The notes under the pieces: model-generated | What the model was told of the DNA's origin: nothing | The model's input: only the letters and a program-made list of their open reading frames with translations | Databases searched by the model: none | In this document: positions 46,170-56,534 of the stretch, piece by piece | Position numbering within the stretch: position 1 is the first letter of the stretch | Layout: each line of letters begins with the position of its first letter | From: Pseudoalteromonas neustonica | GTDB lineage: Bacteria > Pseudomonadota > Gammaproteobacteria > Enterobacterales > Alteromonadaceae | NCBI RefSeq assembly: GCF_001653135.1 | Contig: NZ_BDDS01000007.1 | Location: 124,001 to 188,000, forward strand | DNA length: 64,000 bases | Reading direction: 5' to 3' | Program-made: the position numbers and the translations under genes

Positions 46170-48407
46170 ATGAATGCTCAGCCCACTGCATTAGCAGCAA
46201 ACAAACAAAACACAGTACAACAAGCAAGCCAAGAAATAGACCTAATGGCACTATTAGGTGCATTAATTGATCGTAAATATTTTATAATTGCGTTAACAGC
46301 CGCCTTTATGTTTATTGGTGTAGTTTATGCTGTACTTTCGACCCCAGTATACCAAGCAACCGCGATGATCCAAGTTGAAGACGGCGGCGGCTCAGTCCCT
46401 GGTTTTGACGATATGGCCGGCATGTTTGAAAGCACATCAGCCGCAGTAACTGAGATTGAGCTATTAAAATCGCGTTCAATCATTGGTGAAGCCGTTGATA
46501 GCTTAAAACTCGATATTATCGTTGAGCCAAAACTCTTCCCATTTATTGGCGGCCGTTCATTTCGTAAATTTACACCAATAACTGAGGGTGACTTAGCTGA
46601 AGCTAGCTTTGGCGCAAGCTCGTATGCGTGGGGCGGCGAGAGCGTTGATGTATTTAGGTTTGATGTACCACGCTCAGCAATAGGTTTTGAGTTTATTTTA
46701 GTTGCACAAGCTAATAATAGTGTTGCTTTATTAAATGAAGACGGTGAGCAAGTTTTAGCTGGGAAAGTAGGGCAAGAGCTTACTAATGGTCAATTTAATT
46801 TAACTATTCGCAGTTTAAATGCTCGTGCAGGTACTGAGTTTACAATTTTACGTAAAGACCGATTAAATACCATTTTAGACTTGCAAGCCGCAATAGGTGC
46901 AAGCGAAAAAGGCAAAGATTCAGGTATTATTAACTTAAGCTTACAAAGTATTAAACCAACTAATGCTGAAAAAGTACTAGAAAAAGTAGCAGGTATATAT
47001 GTACGCCGCAATGTTGAACGTAACAGCGCTGAGGCTAAAAAATCGCTCGATTTTTTAGAGGTACAACTCCCTGAAATTAAAAAGCAACTTGAGTTCGCTG
47101 AGCAGCGCTTTAACGATTACCAAATAAAACGTCAATCAATTAATATTACTTTAGAGACTCAAGGCGTATTAGAGCAAGTAGTAAAGCTTGAAACTAAATT
47201 ACAAGAGCTAGAACTTAAGCGGTTAGAAATGAGCCGTAAGTTTAAAAGGGACCACCCAACGTACCAAGGTTTAATTGAGCAAATTAGTGCTGTTAATGAG
47301 CAGAAAAAAGAATTAGTTGGTGAGGTAGGTAACCTACCAGAAACTCAACAAGAGTTATTACGTCTAAAACGCGATGTTGAAGTAAGTAACCAAATTTACA
47401 CATTGCTATTAGGTAAAACACAAGAGCTGGATATTATACGTGCAGGTACTGTAGGTAACGTGCGCATTATTGATTCAGCCGAAGTAAATACATCAAAGCC
47501 TGTTAAGCCTAAAAAAGCCTTAATTGTAGTTATGGCAACTATGCTAGGTGGCATGCTTGCAGTAGCTATTGTATTAGTGCAAAAAGCCATGCACAAAGGG
47601 GTAGAAGACGCTAATGAAATTGAGGCAATTGGCCTGCCAGTATACGCCAGCGTACCGTACTCAGATTATCAAGATAAGCTAACTGGCTTTAGTAAAGCAC
47701 TCAAAAACAAAACGAGTAAGCCAAAATCAATATTAGCGCTTGATAACCCAGCAGATTTATCAATAGAGGCACTGCGTAGTTTACGTACCAGCCTGCACTT
47801 TGCGATGATGGAAGCAAAAAATAATATTATAGCAATATCAGGGCCAAGCCCAGGTGTAGGTAAATCATTTATATCAGTTAATTTAGCGGCAGTGCTTGCA
47901 CAAAGTGGTAAAAAAGTACTGATAATAGATGCCGATATGCGTAAAGGTTATTTACAAACTCAGTTTGGATTAAAGTGGAATGATGGATTAAGCGATTACC
48001 TATCAGGTCGCTTAAACTTAAGCCAAGTAACTAAACCTACAACAGTTGCAGGGCTAAGTGTAATTACGCGCGGCCAAATACCGCCAAACCCATCAGAGCT
48101 ATTAATGCATAGCAATTTTAGCAAGTTGGTTGCAGAGGTAAGTGCTGAGTACGATATTGTTATTATAGATACCCCGCCAATTTTAGCGGTAACTGATCCT
48201 GCCATTGTAAGTGCGCACACGGGCACTACATTATTGGTAACACGCTTTGGTCAAAACCACATTAAAGAAATAGAGCTAACCCGTAATCGTTTTGAACAAA
48301 ACGGCATAGACGTAAAAGGTGTAGTATTTAACGGCGTACTTAAAAAGGCTAGCAATGCTTACGGTTATTACGGTTACTATAACTACGAGTATAAATCGGA
48401 TAAGTAA
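46170..48407 (+). CDS. wzc: Tyrosine autokinase and chain-length regulator Wzc
   Basis: Inner-membrane protein of 745 residues. A Wzz-type N-terminal region has one helix near residues 35-60, a long periplasmic coiled coil and a second helix near 450-470. The cytoplasmic BY-kinase domain has Walker A GPSPGVGKSF, Walker A' VLIIDADMRKG and Walker B YDIVIIDTPP. The tail ends in a tyrosine cluster, YGYYGYYNYEYKSDK, the phosphorylated region cycled by Wzb. Confidence 0.96.
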   Translation: MNAQPTALAANKQNTVQQASQEIDLMALLGALIDRKYFIIALTAAFMFIGVVYAVLSTPVYQATAMIQVEDGGGSVPGFDDMAGMFESTSAAVTEIELLKSRSIIGEAVDSLKLDIIVEPKLFPFIGGRSFRKFTPITEGDLAEASFGASSYAWGGESVDVFRFDVPRSAIGFEFILVAQANNSVALLNEDGEQVLAGKVGQELTNGQFNLTIRSLNARAGTEFTILRKDRLNTILDLQAAIGASEKGKDSGIINLSLQSIKPTNAEKVLEKVAGIYVRRNVERNSAEAKKSLDFLEVQLPEIKKQLEFAEQRFNDYQIKRQSINITLETQGVLEQVVKLETKLQELELKRLEMSRKFKRDHPTYQGLIEQISAVNEQKKELVGEVGNLPETQQELLRLKRDVEVSNQIYTLLLGKTQELDIIRAGTVGNVRIIDSAEVNTSKPVKPKKALIVVMATMLGGMLAVAIVLVQKAMHKGVEDANEIEAIGLPVYASVPYSDYQDKLTGFSKALKNKTSKPKSILALDNPADLSIEALRSLRTSLHFAMMEAKNNIIAISGPSPGVGKSFISVNLAAVLAQSGKKVLIIDADMRKGYLQTQFGLKWNDGLSDYLSGRLNLSQVTKPTTVAGLSVITRGQIPPNPSELLMHSNFSKLVAEVSAEYDIVIIDTPPILAVTDPAIVSAHTGTTLLVTRFGQNHIKEIELTRNRFEQNGIDVKGVVFNGVLKKASNAYGYYGYYNYEYKSDK

Positions 48408-48445
48408 ATATTTAAATCAATAATATATAATGGATATCTGTACGA

Positions 48446-49681
48446 ATGAGCCAAAAGAAAGAAGTACTTAGAAATTTACTTAGTTTTGGTTCCATTGATG
48501 TTTTAGGCCTATTAATACCTATTATCACAATGCCTATTTTAACAAGGGCGTTAGGGCCCACTCAGTATGGTCAGTTGATACTATTTTTAATGATCATGGT
48601 CTTTGGGCATACAATAATTGATTATGGATCGCAGTTCATTGGAGTTAGGGCTTTATCAAAACGAAGAAAGAGTCATAAGTGTGTTAATGCTATTTATATG
48701 CGAGTTCAAGGTCTTAGAATCGCTCTGTCAGTAGTGTATTATTTTTTTGCATCTTTATATTGTTTTGTATTTGACCTTGGAAGTTTATCCATTTTTATTT
48801 ATACATTTGGAGCTGTATATTTATTAGGTTATGCACTCACTCCGATATGGTTTTATCAAGGAATGGGTGATACATTCCCGTTACTAAATGTATCATTGCT
48901 TGTAAAAATGATACATTTTTTAGCTATTGTATTTTTAGTAGAAAATTCAGAAGATCTAATTATTCCGATTATGTCTATGACAATTCCATTAATGATTGGT
49001 GGATTGTTCCTGACATTTTTTGCAAAGAATAGATATAATTTAGATTGGCCTATTTGTCGTTATATTGTTCGTGATATAAAAAACGGCAAAGATGTGTTTA
49101 TTGGTATATTGGCACCTAACTTATATAATACTCTACCAACTATAGTTTTAGGTACTGTTTTTCCATTAGCTCAGTTTGCTCAGTATGCAATAGCATCAAA
49201 ACTTATATCTATTATATTTACGGTTCAAAATGTGATAGCTAAATCACTATTTTCCACAATGTCAGTTATAAAAACAAATCCGGTAAGAAAGCTTTTACTT
49301 TTGAATTTTGCAATTTCAGTAATTCCAATTTTATTTATTCTTCTTTTTGGAGAGAAAATAATAACAATGCTTTTAGGCCAAGCTTACGCAGATGTAAATA
49401 AATACTTTAGTATTCTTAGTTTAGGTGCTTTATTTTTAGGGTTGTCTAATGCTCTTTCAGTTGGGTACTTTTTACCTAAAGGTTACGATAAGTTATACAG
49501 AAATATATCAATTCGTGTATCAGTGGTTTCTGGTATTATTACAATTCTTACAATATATCAATTAGGATTAATGGGCGGCGCTATATCTTTGACTTTTGCA
49601 CGCTTTCTTTTTTTGTTGGATTATAGTGTTAATTATCTTAAATTAAAAAATAAAAAAATGCAGTATAAAGCTTCTTGTTAA
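48446..49681 (+). CDS. wzx: Polysaccharide flippase Wzx
   Basis: A 411-residue polytopic protein with about 12 hydrophobic helices and the typical start NLLSFGSIDVLGLLIPIITMPILTRALGPTQYG. It flips undecaprenyl-linked repeat units to the periplasm. From here on, base composition turns visibly more AT-rich than in wza-wzc, as in strain-specific O-unit genes acquired by transfer. Confidence 0.88.
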   Translation: MSQKKEVLRNLLSFGSIDVLGLLIPIITMPILTRALGPTQYGQLILFLMIMVFGHTIIDYGSQFIGVRALSKRRKSHKCVNAIYMRVQGLRIALSVVYYFFASLYCFVFDLGSLSIFIYTFGAVYLLGYALTPIWFYQGMGDTFPLLNVSLLVKMIHFLAIVFLVENSEDLIIPIMSMTIPLMIGGLFLTFFAKNRYNLDWPICRYIVRDIKNGKDVFIGILAPNLYNTLPTIVLGTVFPLAQFAQYAIASKLISIIFTVQNVIAKSLFSTMSVIKTNPVRKLLLLNFAISVIPILFILLFGEKIITMLLGQAYADVNKYFSILSLGALFLGLSNALSVGYFLPKGYDKLYRNISIRVSVVSGIITILTIYQLGLMGGAISLTFARFLFLLDYSVNYLKLKNKKMQYKASC

Positions 49682-49767
49682 ATATATACCATTATTTATA
49701 TGGTTGTAGCTTGGTGGTTGTAAATTAAACAGAGCATTAATCTTTGCATGGAATAGAGTGAATAAAA

Positions 49768-51282
49768 ATGATTGAAAAATACACGTTAAATGATCATAAC
49801 TTGGTATTAAAAGGAGAGGGAGCTGGAGAGTTTCCACTGTATATATTTTTATCAGATAATAAAAAAATACTTTTATATTCATATTCTATAAATGAGTTGT
49901 TAAATGACCCCCATGTTAAAAATACTATCCAGATGTCTGAAGTTGGGATTTCATTTTTATTACAAAGTGGTGTAGTGCCCCCTCCCCGTACTGCTTATAA
50001 AAATATATTTATTCTAGGTATAGGTGATAAAGTTAAGGTCAGTAGTGAGGCTGACTCGATAATTTTAGAATTCAGCCATAATTTTCCTTTTATGAACTCT
50101 AAACGCCTTACTGAAAGTGATATGCAACCAGATGAAGATTTGATTTTAGAGATGTTAGCTGAGGCAACAATTAGTCGACTTGATACAAAGTCTCCAAGCT
50201 TTTTGTTTCATAGTGCAGGTAAAGATAGTAATAGTATTGCATTGGCTATTGCCGAAGCTGGTTGGCAAGATAAAATCACATTAATTACTCATAAATCTAA
50301 AGGTAAAGCTGATGAAAGTGGAATTAGTGCAAAAATAGCAAAGCAGTTAGGTTATAAGCATATTATATTAAATGAAATTGATAACTTAAATGATGATCAT
50401 AAAAAAGAAATAGAAAAATACTTTTATAATGCACCATTCCCATGTGTAGATAATGTTTCACTTGCTTATCCATTGTATGCTTATCAAGTAAGTGATTTAA
50501 AAGGGGCAAATCTAATCTTTGGCGACGGGAATGATAGCCATATGATTTCTCCTCCAAGTAAACGGGAAATTAAATATTCAAATTTATCAAAGTATTCTGC
50601 AAAGCTTGATTTTTTAAGAGGGTATGTGAACTCTGAAAGTGTCTTTAGCCCTTTTTTAAGAACCCCAGCTGAATGGTTTGGTGTATCAGGTTTCTCATTT
50701 AAAGATAGTAAAGCGATATACTCAGATAGTGAATCTGTTTATAGTTACTGGAATAATGAATCAAAAATAAGAGTTGGTTGGGATATCTTTGATTACAAAT
50801 CAGATATATATTCAACTAGAACAATTACAGAGCGAATGATTAGAAAATTGCATAATTTTGCAGATGTTAACAATGCGAATATTGTGTTGCCTTTTGCGAA
50901 TGAACGCGTAGCTGAATATTTTGGTAAGATGCCTGAGTCATATTTATTTAGTAGAGAAACATTCAAAAACAAGTTGATTTTGAGAAAAATACTAAAAGAA
51001 CGAATGGGATTAGACTCTGATATTATTGGTAAAATGGGTTGGACATATGACTCGCATGCGATTATTTTCAAAAATTGGGATTGGGTTTTGAAGGAAATGA
51101 AACAGAGCAGTCTTTGGGAGCAAGATGAGTTGTTCGAGGTGGTTTGTCGTTTAAAAAAAGTTATGCATAGTACTCATAAGTATTCAGGGCTTTCAGGAAG
51201 GTTGATTTATCAGCTTTTTTTATTATCAGCCTGGTCTAATAGAAATAAATATTTAAAAGACACCAAGCTACCTATTTTTTAA
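49768..51282 (+). CDS. Asparagine-synthetase-like amidotransferase domain protein
   Basis: A 504-residue soluble protein whose central part resembles the ATP-pyrophosphatase domain of asparagine synthetase B. The PP-loop reads SAGKDS (residues 149-154) instead of SGGxDS, followed by SIALAIAEAG and later FGDGNDSHMI. There is no N-terminal Cys2 glutaminase nucleophile (the protein starts MIEKYT), so if active it would use free ammonia or an amine. Such proteins occur in polysaccharide loci and may amidate or condense a uronic acid or amino acid substituent. Function inferred from fold only. Confidence 0.65.
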   Translation: MIEKYTLNDHNLVLKGEGAGEFPLYIFLSDNKKILLYSYSINELLNDPHVKNTIQMSEVGISFLLQSGVVPPPRTAYKNIFILGIGDKVKVSSEADSIILEFSHNFPFMNSKRLTESDMQPDEDLILEMLAEATISRLDTKSPSFLFHSAGKDSNSIALAIAEAGWQDKITLITHKSKGKADESGISAKIAKQLGYKHIILNEIDNLNDDHKKEIEKYFYNAPFPCVDNVSLAYPLYAYQVSDLKGANLIFGDGNDSHMISPPSKREIKYSNLSKYSAKLDFLRGYVNSESVFSPFLRTPAEWFGVSGFSFKDSKAIYSDSESVYSYWNNESKIRVGWDIFDYKSDIYSTRTITERMIRKLHNFADVNNANIVLPFANERVAEYFGKMPESYLFSRETFKNKLILRKILKERMGLDSDIIGKMGWTYDSHAIIFKNWDWVLKEMKQSSLWEQDELFEVVCRLKKVMHSTHKYSGLSGRLIYQLFLLSAWSNRNKYLKDTKLPIF

Positions 51283-51403
51283 ATAGGAATACAGTAAGTG
51301 CAAGATAAAAATTAGTATTGATGGTATTAGTTGAAAAATAAAATATATCACTATTCTGTTAATAGCCTCAGTATTTTTTCTCCATATAAGTCGGTAAAAT
51401 ATT

Positions 51404-52630
51404 TTGAATGTCACATATATTGAAAAATCTATTCTGGTTTTGTTTTTTATTTCTCCTTTTTTAGTTGTATTTAATCATATATTTAATCCAATCCCATTCT
51501 CCTTGATTAAAGAGTTAATACAGTTGCAATTGATTTTCATACTACTTTCAAAGGTTATAGATGCTAAATTAGAGCGGTTTGAATTGTATTGTTTTATCTT
51601 TCTAGTATATATGTTATTTCATATAGTGACGGTAAATGATTTTTATGCATGGATCGATGGTGTTAGGTATCAATTAGGTTATATTACTATAGGGTTGCTA
51701 TTGATTATTAATAGGCAGCATTATCCGAAAATGCTTCCTAAACTTATTTCTGTTTTATTTTATGTATCTTGCCCAGTAATATTAATTGCTACTATAGAGT
51801 TTTTCGATTCAAAAATCATTGAATTACTTTACGGAGAAAGTAAAAGCTTATTGAATAACACCGAACTAGCTCTTGGCGAACGACTAATATCTACTTTAGT
51901 TAATCCCATCAATTTGGGGATATTTTTAACTTTGGGATTTGTTTCTGCTTATTTCATGCTTAAGGAGAAAAGAATAAACTTTGCTATTTTCTTTATTTAT
52001 TTCTTGTTTGTATTGTTTGTTGTTTTTTTTACTTTTAGCCGAATTGCATTTTTAGCAATTTTATTGGTCTCTTTTTATTTTCTATTCAGTGGTGGAAGTT
52101 ATATAAAAAAGATACTTTTATGCATTGCTTTTTTTATTGTTGTATATGCAATTACATTTTATTTTGACAACCTATTATTTTTAAATAATTTTAATTTGGA
52201 ATTGATGCAAGAGCGATTTTTTAATATTTCAAATTCAAATACTTATGTTGAAAATTCGAGAGTTCAGAATTGGAAGGTTGCATTGCAAAATATAGATACA
52301 ATTTTACTTTCACTTTGGGGGCTAGGTGTGGGATTTATCAACCCAACTGTTGAAGTTGGCGGTATTGTAGTTGAAAATATGTTTATAAGTATATTAATTG
52401 AATTTGGCATTATAGGTTTGTTATTTTATATTTTATATTTTATATTTTTAGTGATAGCTAGTTTTAGGCTTAAAGGTAATGAAAGATATTTTGCAGTTGG
52501 TTTTTTGATAGTTTATGCAGTGTGCGGTATGGGAAATGATTTGAATCGTAATTTCCCCTTTGTATTCTATTTTTGGATTTTTTCTGCCGCTATAGTATTA
52601 ACATATAAAAAGGAAAAATGTAGTGGGTGA
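51404..52630 (+). CDS. wzy: O-antigen polymerase / ligase-type membrane protein (Wzy-like)
   Basis: A 408-residue protein with about ten to twelve helices and a large periplasmic loop (about residues 265-320, ending near LWGLGVGFINPTVE), the layout of Wzy and WaaL proteins. In this Wzx/Wzy-type locus polymerase is the better guess. Only TTG (51404) or rarer codons can start it after the in-frame TAA at 51395, and no clear ribosome site is seen. The last codons overlap the next gene by 8 bases. Confidence 0.75.
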   Translation: MNVTYIEKSILVLFFISPFLVVFNHIFNPIPFSLIKELIQLQLIFILLSKVIDAKLERFELYCFIFLVYMLFHIVTVNDFYAWIDGVRYQLGYITIGLLLIINRQHYPKMLPKLISVLFYVSCPVILIATIEFFDSKIIELLYGESKSLLNNTELALGERLISTLVNPINLGIFLTLGFVSAYFMLKEKRINFAIFFIYFLFVLFVVFFTFSRIAFLAILLVSFYFLFSGGSYIKKILLCIAFFIVVYAITFYFDNLLFLNNFNLELMQERFFNISNSNTYVENSRVQNWKVALQNIDTILLSLWGLGVGFINPTVEVGGIVVENMFISILIEFGIIGLLFYILYFIFLVIASFRLKGNERYFAVGFLIVYAVCGMGNDLNRNFPFVFYFWIFSAAIVLTYKKEKCSG

Positions 52631-53705
52631 TTTTAAAGGAAGAGCTTTCCATTTTGTTTATAATTATTGGGATTATAGTGGTGCAACGCAGCAGTCAATA
52701 AAGCTGGCTAAGGAAAGTAGTTATAAAACTATTTTTATCAATTCGCAGAAAAATAATTTATTTTTTTTAAATCATACTTCAGATAATAATAGAGAGGTAA
52801 TAAATGTACCATCTTTATTGGTTTCTCGCATTTTAGCTTTGTTATATATCCTTATTTTCAAGGTGAAAAAAAACGATGTATGTCATTTTCATGGGTTTCA
52901 TCATATACCTTTGTTTATTGCTTCTCTGCTCTCTCGAGTTTGCTTCTTTAAATGTACTTTAGAGGGGGTGGATGACCTCTATAGTTTAAAGTTGAGAAAC
53001 CCAAAGTTTCTTAATTTTATATTGAAAAAAATAAAATTTATCAACTCTTTGAATGAAAAGATATTGCGTATAAATAAAGAGTCAAACTTATGTCACGACG
53101 ATAAGTTAGTGGTGATTCCTAATGGGGTTGAGATTGAGGAAATTGACACTAGTCTAGTATATGAAAGAAATTGCTTTATATGTGTTGGGGCTGTGGTTCC
53201 AAGAAAAAATGTAAAGGAGGTTATTGAGTATTACATACATAATTATTTAGATTCCGAACTCCCACTTTATGTCATAGGGCCTGCAGATAATTCTATTGCT
53301 GAGTTTAATGAAGCGTATTTCCAAGAATGTTTACTATTAGCTGAAAAATATAGTGAAAAAATTTTTATTGTAGGAAATAAAAATAAGCAGCAACTTTTTG
53401 AATACTATAGGCGAGCTACAGCAATGCTTTTCTTTTCTCATAAAGAAGGTACACCGAATGTCGTATTGGAAGCAATTAGCTTTAATTGCCCCGTTATATA
53501 TAAAAAAGCAGATGAGGTTGTTCGGTCGATTCTATCTATCAAAAAAATTGATAATTTGCAGTGTGAGACCACGCCTTCTTTAAAATCTTTATGTATGATA
53601 TCTGAGAGTGGAGAACTTAGAAAAAGAGCCTTCGATTATAATATTAGAACGATACAAATAAAAACTAGTCAGTTGTATTCAAATATGGTGGAGGAGAGGG
53701 TTTGA
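52623..53705 (+). CDS. Glycosyltransferase, GT4-like
   Basis: A 360-residue GT-B protein. The C-terminal half is recognisable: FICVGAVVPRKNVKEVIEYY, then LYVIGPADNS and the donor-site motif HKEGTPNVVLEAISFNCPVIY (E-x7-E). It starts with GTG inside the end of the polymerase gene and its stop overlaps the next start (TTGA). Sugar specificity unknown. Confidence 0.82.
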   Translation: MGDFKGRAFHFVYNYWDYSGATQQSIKLAKESSYKTIFINSQKNNLFFLNHTSDNNREVINVPSLLVSRILALLYILIFKVKKNDVCHFHGFHHIPLFIASLLSRVCFFKCTLEGVDDLYSLKLRNPKFLNFILKKIKFINSLNEKILRINKESNLCHDDKLVVIPNGVEIEEIDTSLVYERNCFICVGAVVPRKNVKEVIEYYIHNYLDSELPLYVIGPADNSIAEFNEAYFQECLLLAEKYSEKIFIVGNKNKQQLFEYYRRATAMLFFSHKEGTPNVVLEAISFNCPVIYKKADEVVRSILSIKKIDNLQCETTPSLKSLCMISESGELRKRAFDYNIRTIQIKTSQLYSNMVEERV

Positions 53706-54493
53706 GGTTATTAACAGTCGCTATATCAACTGTAAAAAGTGAGCGGGATAATGTTTTAGAGAAAATAAATAATTTATCTGGTGCAACAAAAGATTTATTG
53801 GACTTTTTAGTAGTATCTCAATTTGAAGACGAGTACCAAAATTCTTTAATTGGGGATATAAGGGTTGTTAAACTTACAGGTAAAGGGTTGAGTAAAAGTC
53901 GAAATCTTGCGATTCAAGAAACATCTACGGAGTGGATATGGTTTCAAGACGATGATTTTTCGATAAATGAGAACGAGTTATCTTTTTTAGTGAGTAGTTT
54001 ATCAAATGGTGATATTGATATTGCGCTTATTAGAATTGGCTCATTGGAAAATAGTGAGAAATATTATAAAAATTATGTAGATTATTCAAAATACACTCGC
54101 TTATTATCTTTAAAAGTATCATCCATAGAAATCATAGCTAGAGTAAGTTTCATTAGAGATAAGGAAATATCTTTTAATGAAAAGTTAGGTTTAGGTACTG
54201 AGTTACCTTGTTGTGAAGAAAATCAGTTTATGCTTGATAGTTTTGATAGGGGGGCCAATATTAATTTTTTAAATAGAACCCTTTGTTATCATACAACTCT
54301 AGCGGAGAATCGAAAGATAGATTATGTTAAAAATTTAAAAGCTAAAGGTTATTTCCTTCGGAGGCTACCTGCTTATATATCTTTACTTCTAATATTTAAG
54401 TGGGCTTTTACTCTAAATACCAATTTTAGTTTTTTTCAAAATATCAAATTACTTACCAATGGTTTTTTGCTTAATGAAAGGATAAAAAAATAG
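53702..54493 (+). CDS. Glycosyltransferase, GT2-like
   Basis: A 263-residue GT-A protein. The nucleotide-sugar/metal motif is in TSTEWIWFQDDDFSINE (DDD, about residues 80-90), preceded by GKGLSKSRNLAIQ as in GT2 enzymes. A hydrophobic segment lies near the C-terminus (AYISLLLIFKWAFTL). It starts with TTG, overlapping the upstream stop codon. Specificity unknown. Confidence 0.75.
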   Translation: MRLLTVAISTVKSERDNVLEKINNLSGATKDLLDFLVVSQFEDEYQNSLIGDIRVVKLTGKGLSKSRNLAIQETSTEWIWFQDDDFSINENELSFLVSSLSNGDIDIALIRIGSLENSEKYYKNYVDYSKYTRLLSLKVSSIEIIARVSFIRDKEISFNEKLGLGTELPCCEENQFMLDSFDRGANINFLNRTLCYHTTLAENRKIDYVKNLKAKGYFLRRLPAYISLLLIFKWAFTLNTNFSFFQNIKLLTNGFLLNERIKK

Positions 54494-55719
54494 TGCATAT
54501 TTTATATCTCCATCAGTATTTTGCTACCCCTGATTCTAGTGCAGGTACTCGTTCATATGAACTGGCAAAACGCTTTGTTAGGAGTGGTCATAGTGTTACT
54601 TTGGTTACCTCTTCCGCGGCCTTTCCTGATAAGTATCACTTTAATAAAGGTTGGAATTATATAGATATTGATGGGGTTAAACTTTACGTATTACATCTCG
54701 ATTACTCAAATAAAGACAGTTTTATAGCAAGAATTTGGAAGTTTATATATTTTTCAGTTAGATCAACCGTTAAATCTCTCTCAATATCTGCTGATGTGGT
54801 TTTTGCTACAAGCACACCATTAACAATTGCAATACCAGGGTTAATATTTTCAAAAATAAAAAAAGTACCCTTAGTATTTGAAGTACGAGATCTCTGGCCT
54901 GAACTACCAGTGGTAATGGGTGTAATTAAAAATAAGTGGGTCATTAAGCTAGCTACATGGTTAGAGAAATATACTTACAAAAATTCTAAGCGCCTTATTG
55001 GCTTATCACCAGGGATGTGTGATGGAATAATAAGGCATGGAGTCCCATCAAAGCATGTAACCTTGGCTACTAATAGCTGTGATACAGATTTATTCGATGT
55101 TGATAAAAGTGTTGGTTTTCGTTATTTAAAAACTAAATTAAATTTTGTTAATGGACGTAAGCTTATTGTTTATACTGGGACTTTTGGTCTGATAAATAAA
55201 GTGGGCTATATTGTAGGGTTAGCAAAAGCTGCACAGAAAATCGATCCTAACTTGTGTTTTTTAGCCATTGGCGATGGCATGGAGAAGCTACAAGTGATTT
55301 CTGAAGCAGAAAAAGCTGGAGTTTTAAATGATAACCTTTATATTTTACCGCCAGTTCCAAAAACAGAAATTGTAGAGTTGCTATCTGCAGCTGACTTATC
55401 TTTATCTCTTTTTGGGCCTGTTAAAGAGATGTGGCATAACTCAGCAAATAAACTGTTTGATGCACTAGCCTCACAGACTCCAATTGCTATAAATTATGGT
55501 GGTTGGCAGCAAGACTTTATTAGTGAGCATAATTGTGGCCTAAAGCTAGATGCAACTGATTATTGTAAGGCTTCAGAAAGTATTTCTAAATTTTTAAATA
55601 CTGAAAGTGAATACATAACTGCTGTTGAAAGTTGTAAAATTCTTTCATATGAACATTTTTCGAGAGATATAATGGCAGCTAGGATAGAGAGTACTTTAAT
55701 AGATGCAATTAATAACTAA
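54493..55719 (+). CDS. Glycosyltransferase, WbuB-like GT4
   Basis: A 408-residue GT-B transferase like WbuB of E. coli, which uses an N-acetyl-fucosamine donor. N-terminal HILYLHQYFATPDSSAGTRS (acceptor loop), FEVRDLWPELPV in the middle, and C-terminal VYTGTFGLINKVGYIVG and FDALASQTPIAINYGGWQQ. Starts with GTG overlapping the upstream TAG by one base. An amino-sugar substrate is plausible. Confidence 0.82.
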   Translation: MHILYLHQYFATPDSSAGTRSYELAKRFVRSGHSVTLVTSSAAFPDKYHFNKGWNYIDIDGVKLYVLHLDYSNKDSFIARIWKFIYFSVRSTVKSLSISADVVFATSTPLTIAIPGLIFSKIKKVPLVFEVRDLWPELPVVMGVIKNKWVIKLATWLEKYTYKNSKRLIGLSPGMCDGIIRHGVPSKHVTLATNSCDTDLFDVDKSVGFRYLKTKLNFVNGRKLIVYTGTFGLINKVGYIVGLAKAAQKIDPNLCFLAIGDGMEKLQVISEAEKAGVLNDNLYILPPVPKTEIVELLSAADLSLSLFGPVKEMWHNSANKLFDALASQTPIAINYGGWQQDFISEHNCGLKLDATDYCKASESISKFLNTESEYITAVESCKILSYEHFSRDIMAARIESTLIDAINN

Positions 55720-55975
55720 TTGACATATATTTTAAGGGTTTTGCTATTCCAAAAATTTGATGGGCGTTTAGATCGTTGATTTTTTTTGTGTAAGGTTTGC
55801 TAGTTATTTTAGTTTAGTAGTACGTAATTTAAAAAATTAATGGGTACGTTTTATAAATGTTTTTCTCATAAGATTTTTTGAGGTGTGGATTATATCCATA
55901 TATTATTTATCATATTTACTGTTAAGCTTCTACTTGTATGAGTATCAGAGGGTATTTAGGGATGGATTATATTTT
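55720..55975. other. AT-rich gap within the polysaccharide locus
   Basis: About 256 bases. An in-frame extension from 55883 would add a 31-residue hydrophobic stretch to the next protein, but it is not part of the GNAT domain. No terminator or repeat seen. A secondary promoter could lie here. Confidence 0.4.
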
Positions 55976-56524
55976 ATGAATGTGTTTGGTGAATTAGTAA
56001 CTCTTCGCTCGATCGAAAGAACCGATGCTGATTTCTTATTGGAACTCGTTAACTCCCCTGAGCTGGAGTATTGGGTTGTTGGTAGCTCTGTTCCGATATC
56101 TACAATTCAGCAAGAAAAGTGGATTGATAATATAGGCAACTCGCATACAGATATTCGTCTAATTGTAGAGAATAAAGAGGGGGTTGCTGTAGGCTTTGCT
56201 AATCTAGTTCAAATTGATCCTATAAATAGAACTGCAGTTCATGGTGTTAAGTTTGCAAAAGAATTTAGAGGCTGTGGGTACGCAAAAGATACTGTAATAG
56301 CTATTATGGAATATGCATTTAATACTCTAAATTTGAATAGGCTAGAGTCAACTATTTTGGAATATAATGATTCATCAATAGGCTTATATACTAAAGCATG
56401 TGGATGGAGCGTTGAAGGGATTAAAAAATCAGCTGTATATAAAAATGGAGTCTATAATAACCTTGTTATGATTGGCATTACAAAAGATGATTTTAAACAG
56501 CTTTCTTTAAAAAAGTGTAGTTAA
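55976..56524 (+). CDS. GNAT-family sugar N-acetyltransferase
   Basis: A 182-residue acetyltransferase of the RimJ/WecD type. Domain start GELVTLRSIERTDADFLLEL; acetyl-CoA loop KFAKEFRGCGYAKD (R-G-C-G-Y-A), then LNRLESTILEYNDSSIGLYTKAC and a final YNNLVMIGI. In such loci it would acetylate the amino group made by the aminotransferase downstream, as PglD does by another fold. The start at 55976 is chosen for the domain; the ribosome site is weak. Confidence 0.75.
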   Translation: MNVFGELVTLRSIERTDADFLLELVNSPELEYWVVGSSVPISTIQQEKWIDNIGNSHTDIRLIVENKEGVAVGFANLVQIDPINRTAVHGVKFAKEFRGCGYAKDTVIAIMEYAFNTLNLNRLESTILEYNDSSIGLYTKACGWSVEGIKKSAVYKNGVYNNLVMIGITKDDFKQLSLKKCS

Positions 56525-56534
56525 GGACGTAACT